Positions 26,126 through 37,566 of a DNA stretch of 64,000 bases are shown piece after piece (the first letter of the stretch is position 1; each line of letters starts with the position of its first letter). The stretch spans positions 2,016,308 to 2,080,307 of the forward strand of contig NW_006763291.1 of NCBI RefSeq assembly GCF_000218685.1. Direction: 5' to 3'. Source of the DNA: Serpula lacrymans var. lacrymans S7.9 (lineage: Eukaryota; Basidiomycota; Agaricomycetes; Boletales; Serpulaceae). The notes beneath the pieces are model-generated. The model did no database searches. It saw only the letters and a program-made list of their open reading frames with translations, and was not told where the DNA came from. Position numbers and translations under genes: made by a program.

Positions 26126-27491
26126 ATGTCGAGAAACTCTCTTCTCTTTGCATCTCTCCCTACTACAACTAGGGTAGCCTTATCTCGTGCTGGCTACGAG
26201 AGTATAGTTGAGCTGTCGGATGCATCCCCAGATCAGCTCTCAGAAGGTGACTTTTCGTCGTCACAAATCGCGAAAAATAATGCTAATGTATACATCCTAC
26301 CAACATCATCCATGCTCAGAGCTTGGGATACCTGTTTCCGAATGTCAGGCGCTGGTATCTACGTCGAAAGCACCTAATCCTTTCATAAATCACTCGGCGG
26401 CCGACATGAGCTCTAAGTCTCACTCTATCTTAACATGCAATTTTCCATGTGTAAACACTATTCTGGGAGGTGGCCTTCCAAGAGGATCTATTTTGGAGAT
26501 TTCTGGCCCTCCAGGTTGCTTCAAGGAGAAGCTCGCAGTTGACTTTGTAAAAAAGGTCATAGAAGCTGGCGAAGAGGTCATATTTGTTGGTAAGTTCTCT
26601 TCTCGTTGGCACCGTCAGGGAGATCTCATACACATACACCCATGTAGACATGCAAAACATGGTGAATTCTGCTACTCTCCAGAGGATTTTAGAAGGTAAA
26701 ATGTTATGCATGTTCTTGATTTCAAATGGCATGTAATGTCATTTCGTGGTGCAGAGTCTCCCACCACGCCTCCGGACTACAAGACATTAGTTCGCCACAC
26801 TCAATTATTCACGTTGCCGGAGCTGATAGCTTTTATGCATACTTTACACTTACATATCACTCCCAACGTCAGTCAATGCTGTTTGTAGCTTTCTTTGAAC
26901 CTCACGATTTCAAGATATACAGACCAGACTGCTTGTCCTGAATTCCCTTTCGTTCCCGTTTCAGTCTCCTGCTGACATGGAGCATTCGAAACGGAAGGCT
27001 ATACTGCAAAGGGTACGACAGTTTCTTTTGGAAACCAGTTCATCTGGAAACATCACTGTAGGTGCATAGGATAGCCATGATCGTCACCCCATTTGCTGAG
27101 ATAGAAACAGATCGTAACAACTACGCAACTGTCGACAAAAGTTATTGATGCAAATGGTGCACCAGCGAATTTCGAGACTGGCACAACCGCAATCATGGTC
27201 CCTCAGCTGGGTGTGCCTTTTTCCTAAAATTTCGAAAACAACACATCTAGAGTGATACACTATACCAGGCCCTACTTACCTCCCAGCGGGTCTCTCATAT
27301 CGCCTGATTATCGCCTATGAATCCCGAACAACAGGGTAGGTCGAGTGGAGGGCCGAGTATGCGTATCACTGAAGGAAGAAAACTACAGATTCGTGCGACT
27401 GCTTTCATCGCCAAGTTATCAGCCTGAGGATGGGCCAGCTCCTCAGGAGCCGTACGAGCTGGTAAACTGCACGATAATATATCAAGCATAG
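26126..27491 (+). CDS. RAD51 paralog with degenerate Walker motifs (318 aa)
   Basis: Eight exons (26126-26246, 26320-26589, 26648-26695, 26755-26867, 26923-27057, 27111-27210, 27269-27335, 27389-27491), 318 residues. An N-terminal HhH-like segment leads into the RecA core: NTILGGGLPRGSILEISGPP, the Walker A position, then a helix LAVDFVKK. The Walker B strand is RLLVLNSLSFPFQ, and a later block, TTTQLSTKVIDANG plus FETGTTAIMVPQLG, is typical of RAD51 paralogs. Walker A at about residues 103-110 is GPPGCFKE, keeping the Lys but replacing the following Thr and the preceding Gly. Walker B has Asn where the Asp is expected. RAD51 paralogs help RAD51 in homologous recombination. This one probably binds ATP weakly or not at all. 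Which paralog (RAD51C-, XRCC2- or Rlp1-like) I cannot tell. Confidence 0.75.
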
Positions 27492-27604
27492 ATACTGATG
27501 TTTCTCATCAGTGAGATGTCATTCAACATGATTCTAATACCCAAACAAAGTTAAATGCACGCTTGTGTCGTGTTTATTCATCACCTGGGACCAAGCATAG
27601 CATC

Positions 27605-28571
27605 TTACTGATCCGATATACCGTCTCGGATCAAAATCTCGTCTGGGGTAACAATCATATCCATCTTCCAGTCATGGTCAGCGGTTGGGACTTGGCCTTC
27701 GGCTCCGAGCTGCTGCCTAAAAGACAGGGCGACTACGAGATTACATCAATATCATCATACTTTCTGGACATTGACCGGAGCAGCTTACCTAGGAGGGGTC
27801 GCGATTTACTGTTGTTTAAACTTTCACTCGTGTATGAAGCAATGAATTGATCATAATATCCCTTCCCATGTCCTAGGCGTGAGAACGATCTATCAAATGC
27901 GACTCCTTCAGAGTTGCAATTGTCAGTCTGGTTTGGTAAAATCAACTCGAAGTACTACATTACCAACCTGGAACAAGTATCAAGTCCAGTGGATCACAGT
28001 CCTCGTCAAAAACTAGCCAATTCGATGTGTGATAAGATCACTTTCAATACATAACAACGTTACGCACTATCTTGACGCTCCTGATTTCTCCACGTTGAGG
28101 TTGGTTCTTTGATATTCCAAAGTCCACTAGACAGACTCCTCAAGTCATCTTCGCCATACAATTTGACAAACGTCAAGTTCCCGGATTTGATCATTGGCAC
28201 GAACAAACTTTTATCTAAGAAGAATTCATGAAAAAGCATTTTTGCACATACATAAGGCTAGAATATACCTGAAACACGAAGGAGATCTGTGACGATCGAA
28301 GATGTATCCACCTCTCCTGTAGGCATGCTCAGGTAACAGCTGACTGTCCTGCATCTTTGAAAAACCGACAATGAAGTTATTCTGGATGCAATGGCCTGCG
28401 CTGGGAACGAATGGTTGGGATGACTATCAATTTTCGACGTGGGAACCCAATTTCTATCAGACACTAACATTGAGTTTGTATGTCAGAGGGCTGCAGCTCT
28501 CGTAGCTTTGCCGTCATGGCCTTTCGCATGACCTTTTTGTTGTATTGCAGTGCGGTCTGTAGGATGCTCAT
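27605..28571 (-). CDS. 5-formyltetrahydrofolate cyclo-ligase (223 aa)
   Basis: Six exons (28571-28469, 28400-28269, 28214-28068, 28012-27968, 27905-27789, 27732-27605) give 223 residues, the usual length of the family. The signature GVAFDRSFSRLGHGKGYYD is present, as are an N-terminal KKVMRKAM basic helix with YLSMPTGEVD, and near the end VPTADHDWKMDMIVTPDE. The enzyme (MTHFS) converts 5-formyl-THF to 5,10-methenyl-THF using ATP in one-carbon metabolism. The stop lies 113 bp from the convergent RAD51-like gene. It shares a 326-bp divergent promoter with the PIG-P gene. Firm identification. Confidence 0.9.
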
Positions 28572-28897
28572 TGCCTATATAAAGTTATGCTATGATCAGC
28601 GTTCATGTGAAAGTCCCCCAAGTGTGGGCACGAACCCGTCTGGATTGACTACTCGGTAACTGACAGTTTCTCCGCGAATTGCGGTTCGCGTGCAACTCAA
28701 CACCGGGCATATGCATTTGGCTCGGCTCTTTTCCCGCTTTTACAGATCCGCGAACGAAGCAAAAGCTTGCATCTTGGCCGCATCTCATATATAACAGCCT
28801 GTAACTGTAGGTCATTCAAATTCTCAAGCAGATTCAAAGTTTCACCACAGTCAAAAAGCTAATCTTGCCGCAGCGCTCTAGTTGATCATTGCTGTAG
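28572..28897. promoter_or_regulatory. Divergent promoter region, cyclo-ligase (-) / PIG-P (+)
   Basis: 326 bp between two divergent starts. A TATATA-like stretch occurs just upstream of the cyclo-ligase start (near 28577) and another near 28790 upstream of the PIG-P start. No conserved ORF. Confidence 0.4.
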
Positions 28898-29463
28898 ATG
28901 GCTACCGATGATAAAGGCCCTACGTCGCCTATTTCACCCGTTGCACCGATTCCCCAAATCGAGTATCGCAGTCGTGTTCCAGAATTTTACGGTTTCGTCG
29001 CATGGACATCGACGTCGATCTTATTCTTATTATATGTTCTGTGGGCTGTGCTGCCCGACGAACACATTATATGGCTTGGCGTTGACTGGTATCCTAGTCG
29101 GTGAGTTCTTTTTTAATCAGCTGTGCGAAGCCTTTTTGGAACTTCGACGTTTCCAGTGAATGGTCTTTGCTGCTCCCAGCTTACAGTATCGTCCTCGTCC
29201 TCCTGACATACTTCGTGTATTTTTCTCTCGCCATCGCCGCCACGCCCGCCTTCTCTGACGTCAGCGCCTTCACTGGTAAGTATTCCATCTACTCCAACTG
29301 TTGTCGGGATGTGTTTCAAAGCTCCAATATAGACTCAAAGGCGCTCCTTCCTCCAATTGGAGTACACGACTCGCACATCTCATACACGAAAGGAGATGCA
29401 ATACCTGAATTATATGATATCCCTATAAGGACAGTGAACTGGGTCCTGTACCATCCTGAATGA
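28898..29463 (+). CDS. GPI19: GPI-GlcNAc transferase subunit P (150 aa)
   Basis: Three exons (28898-29100, 29157-29275, 29333-29463) give 150 residues. The PIG-P domain is clear: EFYGFVAWTSTSILFLLYVL (first membrane helix), then LPDEHIIWLGVDWYPSREW, a second helix LLLPAYSIVLVLLTYFVYF, and a C-terminal ELYDIPIRTVNWVLY. PIG-P/Gpi19 is a small two-helix ER membrane subunit of the complex that adds GlcNAc to phosphatidylinositol, the first step of GPI-anchor synthesis. A short disordered N-terminus precedes the domain. Firm identification. Confidence 0.92.
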
Positions 29464-29890
29464 TGTGGTCAGATCTGGATAGTGAAGGAATTATATATCT
29501 TTCTCGTGTATTTGAAATTAATACAATTCGACTATCAATCAGCATAATTGAGAGACAACTGCATACATGTCATTTATGAAAATATCAATACTCCACGACT
29601 GCAATGGATGAGTGGGTAAATACGTACGATTGGACCAAAGATACTATAGTGGGATCTAAAAATACTATAGTAAAAAAGGTTAAGCATGGGAGGAGGCCCG
29701 GGGTTTGGTAAACTCAGCAATAACGATTCTGATAGCGGCTGAGACAGCATAGAAGCAGACGAAATGAGGGGGGGAAACTACGCCGCCGTCACGGTTTGTA
29801 GCGTGAATGGTGGAACAGCCGAAAGGGACCACTTGGCAGAGCGTTACAGGAGTGAGCAAATATGTAACGATTTATCATAAATCGAGGTTT
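29464..29890. other. Intergenic, convergent 3' ends
   Basis: Between PIG-P (+) and the zinc-finger gene (-). Contains a repeated ATACTATAGT motif near 29640-29672. No gene. Confidence 0.4.
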
Positions 29891-31616
29891 TCAACCAACC
29901 TGGCGTGCTGGATATGGGTATTCTTCTGCGCTTGCGAAGGAGTAGATATCTTCATACCCATCGCTCGACCCCAATTCAGATGATGACGCACCCGACTGCG
30001 TCGCCAAACGGGTGTAGTAAGTGGAGGACGATGATTCACCCTGCCTCAACTCCATCGATGGCACAGATTTAAGCCAATTGACGCTACTACCAGTACGCGT
30101 CGCGAGACCCTGGCTTGGGGGCATCCACCTATACTTGGATGGGGTAGTTCCAAAATCGTGGTCTTCAGGGTTTACCTGTGACTCCTCAAACTTTACAGTA
30201 TACTGTTGGTGGGGTGGAGAAGTATCACATGACGAAGGATTGATGCCGTGCGTGCGAAGGTGACGTTTGGCGTTTGAACGAACTGCGAACTTCTTGTTGC
30301 AGTGTGGGACACTGCATTCGAACGCTGATATTATATTAGTATTGGTCAAGGAGCGCATACATGAGCCTACGTTTAGCTCCAGAATGCGAGTTCATGTGAG
30401 TGGCTAAACCACTTGGACGGGGAAACATTTTACTGCATACTTTACACTGGTGCATCTTCGATCTTTTTTGCACCTTGTGCTCAGTGGTGTTTTGAGCGCT
30501 TATTTGAAGACGAGTGACGGTGGAATCGCCAAAGTATGGCGGGCGCGCATCGCGCATATAGGGCGGTATTGGGCTCGTAGGATTAAACCCGGGCACCGGC
30601 CGTCTTGTGTCAAAGGAAGATGTCGAGAGTGAGCGACCGTAAAAGTCGACGGACGGCGGGGGTTGCATCGAAAATCTATGAGAGTAGGTGTCATCCTCTA
30701 TGATGCTATCGTTGTTAGGACTGAAGAGAGGCCCCGCCAGCGAATACAGTTCTGGACCATACACGCGCTGCAAAGCGTCGGGGTGTAATTGGAAGGCCAT
30801 GATGATGGGGGTGAGCGGTAAAAGTGGCAGGGAGAATGGATTATAATTACGGGCTTGGAATACGCCCATCATCTGAAGCATATCTGTTGGTGCTTCTGAC
30901 TCGTATTCGTCGTCGGAAGTGGTATTGGAAAGGAAGCTGGGTGTACTGTCATTGAACGACAGCGACGTTAAGGTAGGGGGATGAGAATGTGGATCAAACG
31001 AGCAGGGTACGTTGCATAGATCATCAATATTCGAAGCACTCAAGCTCAAAACGTGCATATCACTATTTGCGTTGTCGTCCCCCGTTTCCGCTGTAGGTAA
31101 TCCGCGACGAAAATCTCCTTCGTCCTTCCTAATCGATAGTGTGCTCATGCCATGATTTGCGCAATTTATCAGAACACGAAAAGCAGAATTACTCGATTCG
31201 TAGTGCCTATTTTGTGAGGGGTAGCTGATTGCCGTCCTTTGTGATGATTCTGGGTAACTATGGCATGTATAGTGGCATGGATTTGATGGTAGTGGCTTGT
31301 AGTTACTGGGCTCCGACTCTGGTGGTGCATTATCTAGCTGAAGGCAGGTCGAATCAGCACCAGAACGAGAAGACGTAAAATTGGGGATGTCCTGTTGTTC
31401 GAAGACACTCTCATGGTACTGGTTAATTATGTACGATGGGGAAGCACTGGATATCGAAGATGAATATTCGTAGTTATACTTCGTATTTTGTCGTTGATTG
31501 AAATGAAAAGGAAGTGTTTCATATGGCTGGTTCGTAGCTTGAAGAATCGCCCTATCGCCCGTATCTTCCATCAAATTTTGAGATGCTAGTCGCGCCGAGA
31601 TCGACTCATCGTCCAT
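29891..31616 (-). CDS. C2H2 zinc-finger transcription factor, two fingers (559 aa)
   Basis: Two exons, 31616-30371 and 30324-29891, 559 residues. The intron falls in the linker between the fingers, whose spliced form SGAKPFECS is the classic TGEKP-type linker. Finger 1 is CKVCSKMFPRPSGLATHMNSH, with C-X2-C and H spacing intact; finger 2 is CSVPHCNKKFAVRSNAKRHLRTH in the C-X4-C form. About 390 residues before the fingers and 110 after them are Ser/Asn/Asp/Pro-rich and disordered, as in fungal activators. The finger pair resembles basidiomycete C2H2 developmental or stress regulators, but no specific orthologue is claimed. The 1.55 kb upstream on the minus strand is free of genes, as is usual for regulators with long leaders. 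Confidence 0.85.
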
Positions 31617-33167
31617 AGGTTACGGACAAGGAGGAGGAAGGGACCACCGGACAGTTGTACTACCAAATTCTCTACCGTGGTAAAAAGAACAAAACAGGAT
31701 CAATAATGATAATGCAGGTAAAGTCAGGGAAATTCGGTAACAGACAAACCTACTTGGTGGGCAGAAACGCTCTCCCGAGAGGTGGGCACTAGCAAGACTC
31801 GAGCCTAAGGAGAAAGGTCAAGAAATATGAACTAAACATGCGCGTGGCGTGTGGTAATGTTGTGCGACATGAGGAGGCCTTCGGGGGGAGCAGCAGATGG
31901 GGTCAGCATGGAAGAACCGGGGGATATTGCCACACCATCAGACCGCAAATGTACATCTCCTTCATTTGAAAACCTAGACCTATTTCGACACCGCAGTAAC
32001 CTAAATAGAAGCCCTAGCGCCCTTAGCAGAATCGGTAACATTCGATCGTGAGGACCTCTCAAACAAGGAACATTTAGCATAAATATTGATGAGTCAACAT
32101 GGCAGTACACTTGCCCATAGTAGTGTCGTCGCGGCCTTTCTCGAAAGGGATAGTCATTGGCCAGTGCTATTATTGATCTGTTCGATAAGCTCACAAGCAA
32201 CTTACGGACATAACACTTATCTGAGCCAAAGCTGTGGAATTGGGCATTTACTCTGTAACAATTCCATGGGCACAGGACTGTCATTTTAACTCCGCGGCAC
32301 TCACAGAAAGTAAGCCTCTAATAAGCACACTTATCCCAACGATATTGATAACCCTCCCTCCCTCTCAATCTCCTTTCAGAAGTCAGGAGGTATCTCTGCG
32401 CCCACAAAGATCAGCTGACTATTCGATATGGATGTACGGTGCTCCATGTGTCAGACAAAGCATCGAGAATCTGGATGAAGAGGCTCAGCCTGAGAACCGA
32501 AACATCATCATATCAAATTCGATAGCCGCGACTTTGGCTGTAACCAGAATTCGCTTTCCGCTTCTGTTATCTTCCAATTTGTACGCAGCAGAGACGTCGG
32601 TCTGCCAAAGCGTCACTGATTAACTTTCCAGTCATCTTGGGCGTGGATCACGATCGGGGGGGTTCAAAGTTCAATATTTGGTCTCGTATGTTAGACACAC
32701 ACATGTAACATGCCCACCCTTACTGTATGATCGTAACAACACGCCATATGCTAAGTTCGAAGACCTTCTATGATATTGTTTATGTACAATGTCTGCTTCC
32801 GAATCAAGGGCAGCTTCCAAAACATCTTATTTTAGTACCAAGGTGCTCAGCGCTCAGCGCCCAGCTCTCAGGCATTTGGCTCACAAGAGCCAATAAGATG
32901 CCTTCTTGACTACTTGCGTTATCACTATCAAAAACCATACAAACAAGATGCACGTGCAGAGACGCAAGTGACCGTTGCGTAAATCGTGCTTGAAGAAGAT
33001 GGTCGGCTACGCGGCCGATACACGACTCAATTCGCCTGCTTGTTCGCAACAATCTTGTACAGCATATATCTTACCACTGTGTCAGACCTGAGCATGAGCT
33101 ATAACTGTCGTGTGCACAGTTTAGTTCCGAACCCTTGATTATAAACATATGCTGACTGGACGGAAGC
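31617..33167. promoter_or_regulatory. Long gene-free stretch upstream of the C2H2 gene
   Basis: 1.55 kb with no supported gene. ORFs up to 150 codons on both strands look like chance frames (no motifs, no splice support). It likely holds a long promoter and 5' leader of the zinc-finger gene, plus the 3' UTR of the EXO1 gene. Confidence 0.4.
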
Positions 33168-35846
33168 CTATTTTGCACACTGGAAAAGCTTCAAGCTATT
33201 CCGAGGACCCAAAGTCATCGCAGGAGACGCAGACTTGAACACTGATGGTGCGGAGTTTGGACGGGAGCGGTATCCAGACTGTCGGCCGGTTGGGGTAATC
33301 GTGGTTTCATTGCGCCTTAACTGAACTCCTTTCTGTGACCAGTAACCTGCTGTTCAGTACGTCAAAGTCGGGTATCAAGGAAAGTTAAACTGACCTTTAG
33401 CCTCGCAGAATCTGAGTCGTGGTTCCTGGCCCACTTGTTCCACCAGCCAGTGGCCACGATCTCATTGCGCGTCGCACAGACCTTTGGCTCAGAGTTTTCT
33501 ACGGTCGAATCAACGTCTATCACGTCATTAGTCCTGTCCCTCCCTGTCTGCCCCGTATGTTCTGGGGTGACGGGTCCCGAGGAAGGTGGTTCAATATCGC
33601 TTGGCAAATCGATGGCCAGGATGTGCCGCAGATTTGGACCGTTCAATGCCTTTTGCTTTGATTTGCGGTGAGATGGTGTAGGTGTATCCGGCACGAGGAC
33701 TTCGTTGTGCTTCGGCCCATCAAGCCGACAGCATTGACGTGCTAGTGATCGTACTGCAACGGGGCTAGATACGATATCAGCGCCAAAGTCATCGAAGTCA
33801 TCCTCAAAATGCCGTTTAGCCTGGGATCGCGGTCGTACCGGAGAAGATATATCAGGTGTGTCCAATCGGCAGTAAGATGGTGTTGGTGATATGTATCCTT
33901 CCTCTTGTGTGACAGGGTCGAGCACTTCCTCCACGTTCCACATCGAATCATCACGACGTTCTGTGTCCAAGAACAGGCTCTCCTTGTCAAGAGTTAGATC
34001 GTAAATTCGGGACGACCCAGCGGTTGATGCAGTCATATCTGATAGCACGTTATCTCTGCTACGTGCGGAACCTTGAGTGCCACTTCCCCCGCTGAAATAT
34101 CGCGATTGGACAAGAATAGGTGCCTCGTCATGGTCATGAGAACCTCTTTTTGTTCGCTTTATAGCAAGATCTTCGTCCATGACTTCGCCCAATGTCCTTT
34201 TTCCGCTGGCTTTTCCGGCCACGGGCACAGCCTTCGCTGGGGTTGAACAACTTCGCACTTGGGTAAGCTTCTGTTTCGGAGCTTAAGGAAGCAAAGTTTC
34301 ATGAGCTCCAAACTATCCGTTATGTCGGCGAAAGAAATTACCGAAAAAACCCAATATTCCTGCGCTTGCGGACTTGATTGGTGCCTTTCCCCTTCCCTTT
34401 CCCTTTCCCGTATCCTTGTTGGGACGGTTAAGATCATTAGCGACTAGGGGCAGGGGTTTGATAATGCGAGGCACATATCCAGGATTAATGTCGACCATGG
34501 GTAAAAGTGATATTGGGTCTACATCTCCTTGAGCAAGCTGTCTTGCTAAGGATATTTCAATGTCTCTGCGTAAAAATCAACAGCATGTGAATGGAGACTT
34601 TCCAACTTTTTGAAACCAGCTTACCCTCCAATATAGGCCTCTTGTTTACTATCCCATAGCTCGTCTTGAGGTATCTCTATAAGACTGACCAGCTTTTCAT
34701 CCAAGGGACAGTATACTCTCTGATGCAAAAATACTTTCTCTGCTAATTTGTACGCTTCTAGGTATCCTCTCGGTACAGCCTTCTTCCCTTCTAACCTTAG
34801 TGCCCGGATAACCTGATCCGCTGTTTTGTGTTTCCGTAGGAGTGTCCAGGCAGTCTTCAGTCCTACTCCAGGTATGCTGGGTAAATAGTCACAGCCACTT
34901 AAGATGGCCATGGCACGGAACTGGGAGTCCGACCATCCGTGTAGCGATATACCACCTTCCGTTGCTGTCACCGAGCCAAAATCTGCTCGTGAGATAGAAG
35001 TAATGGTGCTAGAAACTGAATCGAGTTTGAAAAGCACGTTACGACAACCAAAGACCAATAAATCAGAGTCCTCTGTGATAATTCCATCAACAAGCCCAAT
35101 CCGCTCGAGGTACGCCATTTGAGCATCTGCCTCATAAGGAGCGACAACATATGGGACTCCTTCTGCCCGAAGAGCCTAAAATAAGGACATGTCAGATACC
35201 AACCAGAACCCTAAGCGGAGTGTAGAATGACCTTTATCAGCTGAAACGCCATTTGAGGTGTTACATCCACACATTTTACATAGTATTCACGAGCTTGAGT
35301 GTGTTTCCCCTGAACTGCCAATGCATTGGCCTTAGCGAGGTTCTCGTCGCGTCTTTGTTTGCGCTCAGCTTCAGTTCCTTTTTTGGCGGGTAAGGGGCCA
35401 CCGTCAAAGACGATATAAGGTTGGATTTTGTGATGACGAAGAAGGCGGACACGATGCATGGCATAGTCGACATATCTATACAAAGTTGGGTCGTCAATAC
35501 CAGTTCCGCCCATTTATGTAGTGGCTTCCCATAGGACAAGCGTGGTTATAGTTTAAGCAATCAACTTGAAGGTGTCACCACTGGTTTCCGCCTTATCCAT
35601 AAGCTGATACACGCGCGAATGAGAGAACTTTCGGCGCACCCCCACTCTCGAAGAACTCTCTGGAACCAAGGGACGGAGCACTCACTTCGTTGTCGTCTTC
35701 CCAGTGGCTAGCTCCGTGGGGCAAGTAAAAATTCCCCGATGTAACCAGACATAAGCGTCCACTGCCAGAGTTTGTCCAGAGAATTCGGATAGATGTTTGT
35801 TTATTTGTATAGACTTCAATGAAGGAAGGAGGCCAGAAATGCCCAT
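33168..35846 (-). CDS. EXO1: Exonuclease 1 (735 aa)
   Basis: Six exons (35846-35686, 35475-35232, 35175-34625, 34565-34342, 34257-33395, 33332-33168) give 735 residues, close to the usual length. The start MGISGLLPSLKSI is specific to EXO1 within the FEN1/XPG family. The N domain continues with VDAYVWLHRG and, after the first intron, KYVDYAMHRVRLL and DGGPLPAKK. The I domain has the acidic cluster APYEADAQ and ITEDSDLLVFG, and the H2TH motif SGCDYLPSIPGVGLKTA. The C-terminal 400 residues are disordered, as expected for the Mlh1/Msh2-binding tail. EXO1 is the 5'-3' exonuclease of mismatch repair and DNA end resection. The first intron is 210 nt, unusually long for this locus. The last exon is inferred from phase and composition. 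Confidence 0.9.
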
Positions 35847-36180
35847 AGCTCGATTTCGCAGGTGTCAGTCAAGGTCGCGCGGATATCCTATACATGCAAC
35901 GATATGCAGAGGCCAATGGAAACTCAATAACCAGTGGCAGTACTAAAGAGTGGACGACCTTTAAATTAAATATCCACAAACAAACGCGTCGCGTCGTGAC
36001 GTGTAAATGTATTTTATTGTCACATGTGACCTCGCTGTAGGGCTTCATCCATTACATTCATACAAAGAGCTCAAGTTATTGTAGTATTGACGGCAACCAT
36101 GTTGAATGTTCGCCTGAATAGTACAGAAATAATACAGACGCATAACTCACGTAAGCCTATTCTTTAGACGCAGCTGTCTT
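35847..36180. other. Intergenic
   Basis: Upstream of EXO1 and downstream of the dioxygenase gene (both minus). No feature seen. Confidence 0.4.
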
Positions 36181-37566
36181 TCACTCGTATATGCCATGCT
36201 CTCTATCGTACTGTGCCCGATTGGCCTTCTTTTGTTCCTCTGAGAGGAGCACAAGATTGAGTTCCAGAAGTTTGAATGATCCTCCATTTGGAAATCCACG
36301 CTTTCGAGCCTCATTGTCATCTTTGATATCCTTCAAAGTCTGTAACAAAAAAGCGTTAAGCGCCTTACTCCCGACTCGAATCGGCGCTAAGTGACTTACT
36401 ACCACTAAAGATTTCTTGACACCGAATACACAATCGCTGTACACATACTTGTCTCCTTCAGGGTAGAATGCAGTGACAAGTTTGTTGAATCCTGGTGCTT
36501 CTATGATCATGTGCAGGTGATTGGGACGTATGTTGTGCCGGTTGAGTGCCATGAGAAGGTCGCCGACAGGGCCCTATAGAAGCACTAAATTACAGATATA
36601 GCATAAATATATGTGTCACTTACATCTACAGGAATGGGATATGCGACAGGTACGACGGCTCGATAACCGAATTTTCCATCCTTACCTGACCGAAGGCGTC
36701 CTCGACAGTCAGGGTGAGTGCGATCAGCGTATTGCGTATCGTAGAAACCTATATCGGCTGTGAGGGATGATGTAACACCTAAAGTTGTGGACTTACCATC
36801 CGCATCCGTTTCCCAAGTTTCGATCACAGCATCAGGTACTGGTTTTCCTTCCGTTGTCTTTATGCTACCCTCCACATACATATAGTCGCCCTTTCCTTCA
36901 GATGCAATAGAGTCGCCAAGGGCAACTAAAGACATGTTAAGCCTCAACCTCCTCATTAGGCTTTAGGCTACTTACCATCGGCAGCGTCCTCGGTGAAAAA
37001 CGGACCCAGCACACTACTTTCTGTCGCGCCTTCGGTAACGGGATTGTTGAGGGAATCAACCAAAGCCGAGACGCCCAGGACGTCGGAAAGAAGGATCATT
37101 TCTTGACGCAGTGGAGTACAGGTCTGACCAACACGCGTCAGAAAGTTAATAGCTAACATCCATTCTTCAGTAGATAGACTGATAATAGGGAAACGTTTAT
37201 CAGCCATTCTCGCCTAACTATGCTGATCACTTACTTTGTGGCTTTGACAAATTGGTGTAGGTACTTGACAAGGTTCTGGAAGATAAACTTTGTGCGGCTA
37301 ACAACATGGTGGAGAGTGAGCAGCCGCGTCCATGAAGAGGTCATATGGTGACTCACGGGTCTGGCGTTAGCTCAGTTAACTTCAAGAGATTAGCAGTGAT
37401 GATTTCAGGTCCGTCTGGAAACTAAGTGGCGTTGGGAAGAGCGACGCGATAGTAAGGCTCCATACAGTGCGACACGACACGACAGACTCACTGGAAGCTC
37501 AAAGTCTGGAGGTGGAATTCCGTTCGAGACAGCGGCATGAACGTCTGATGAAGTATCGATTGGCAT
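36181..37566 (-). CDS. Intradiol ring-cleavage dioxygenase (330 aa)
   Basis: Eight exons (37566-37492, 37421-37357, 37297-37235, 37178-36976, 36925-36797, 36748-36624, 36573-36400, 36339-36181) give 330 residues. The N-terminal dimerisation domain has KFIFQNLVKYLHQFVKAT and MLAINFLTRVGQ. The catalytic domain shows the four iron ligands of the family: Tyr in GFYDTQYADR, Tyr in AYPIPVDGPVG, and two His in RPNHLHMII, plus the arginine in DCRGRLRSG. Such enzymes open catechol or hydroxyquinol between the two hydroxyls. The length and N-domain fit the fungal catechol / hydroxyquinol 1,2-dioxygenase group, which acts late in aromatic and lignin-product breakdown. The substrate is not decided by sequence alone. 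An apparent Met at 37207 lies inside the third intron. Confidence 0.88.

Noticed and set aside
27733..27945. MILPNQTDN... as a separate gene start
   Set aside because: It is intronic sequence running into the exon that holds the cyclo-ligase signature; the whole gene starts at 28571.
31832..32284. 150-codon minus-strand ORF upstream of the C2H2 gene
   Set aside because: No motif, no splice context, and composition like non-coding sequence; treated as chance.
35211..35513. MGGTGIDD... as the start of the exonuclease
   Set aside because: It lies in the first intron. The true EXO1 start MGISGLLPS is found upstream at 35846 and joins in phase.
37007..37207. Met at 37207 as the start of the ring-cleavage dioxygenase
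   Set aside because: The bases from 37234 to 37179 read as an intron (GTAAGT...CAG). Upstream exons restore the normal N-terminal domain, with KFIFQNLVKYLHQFV.
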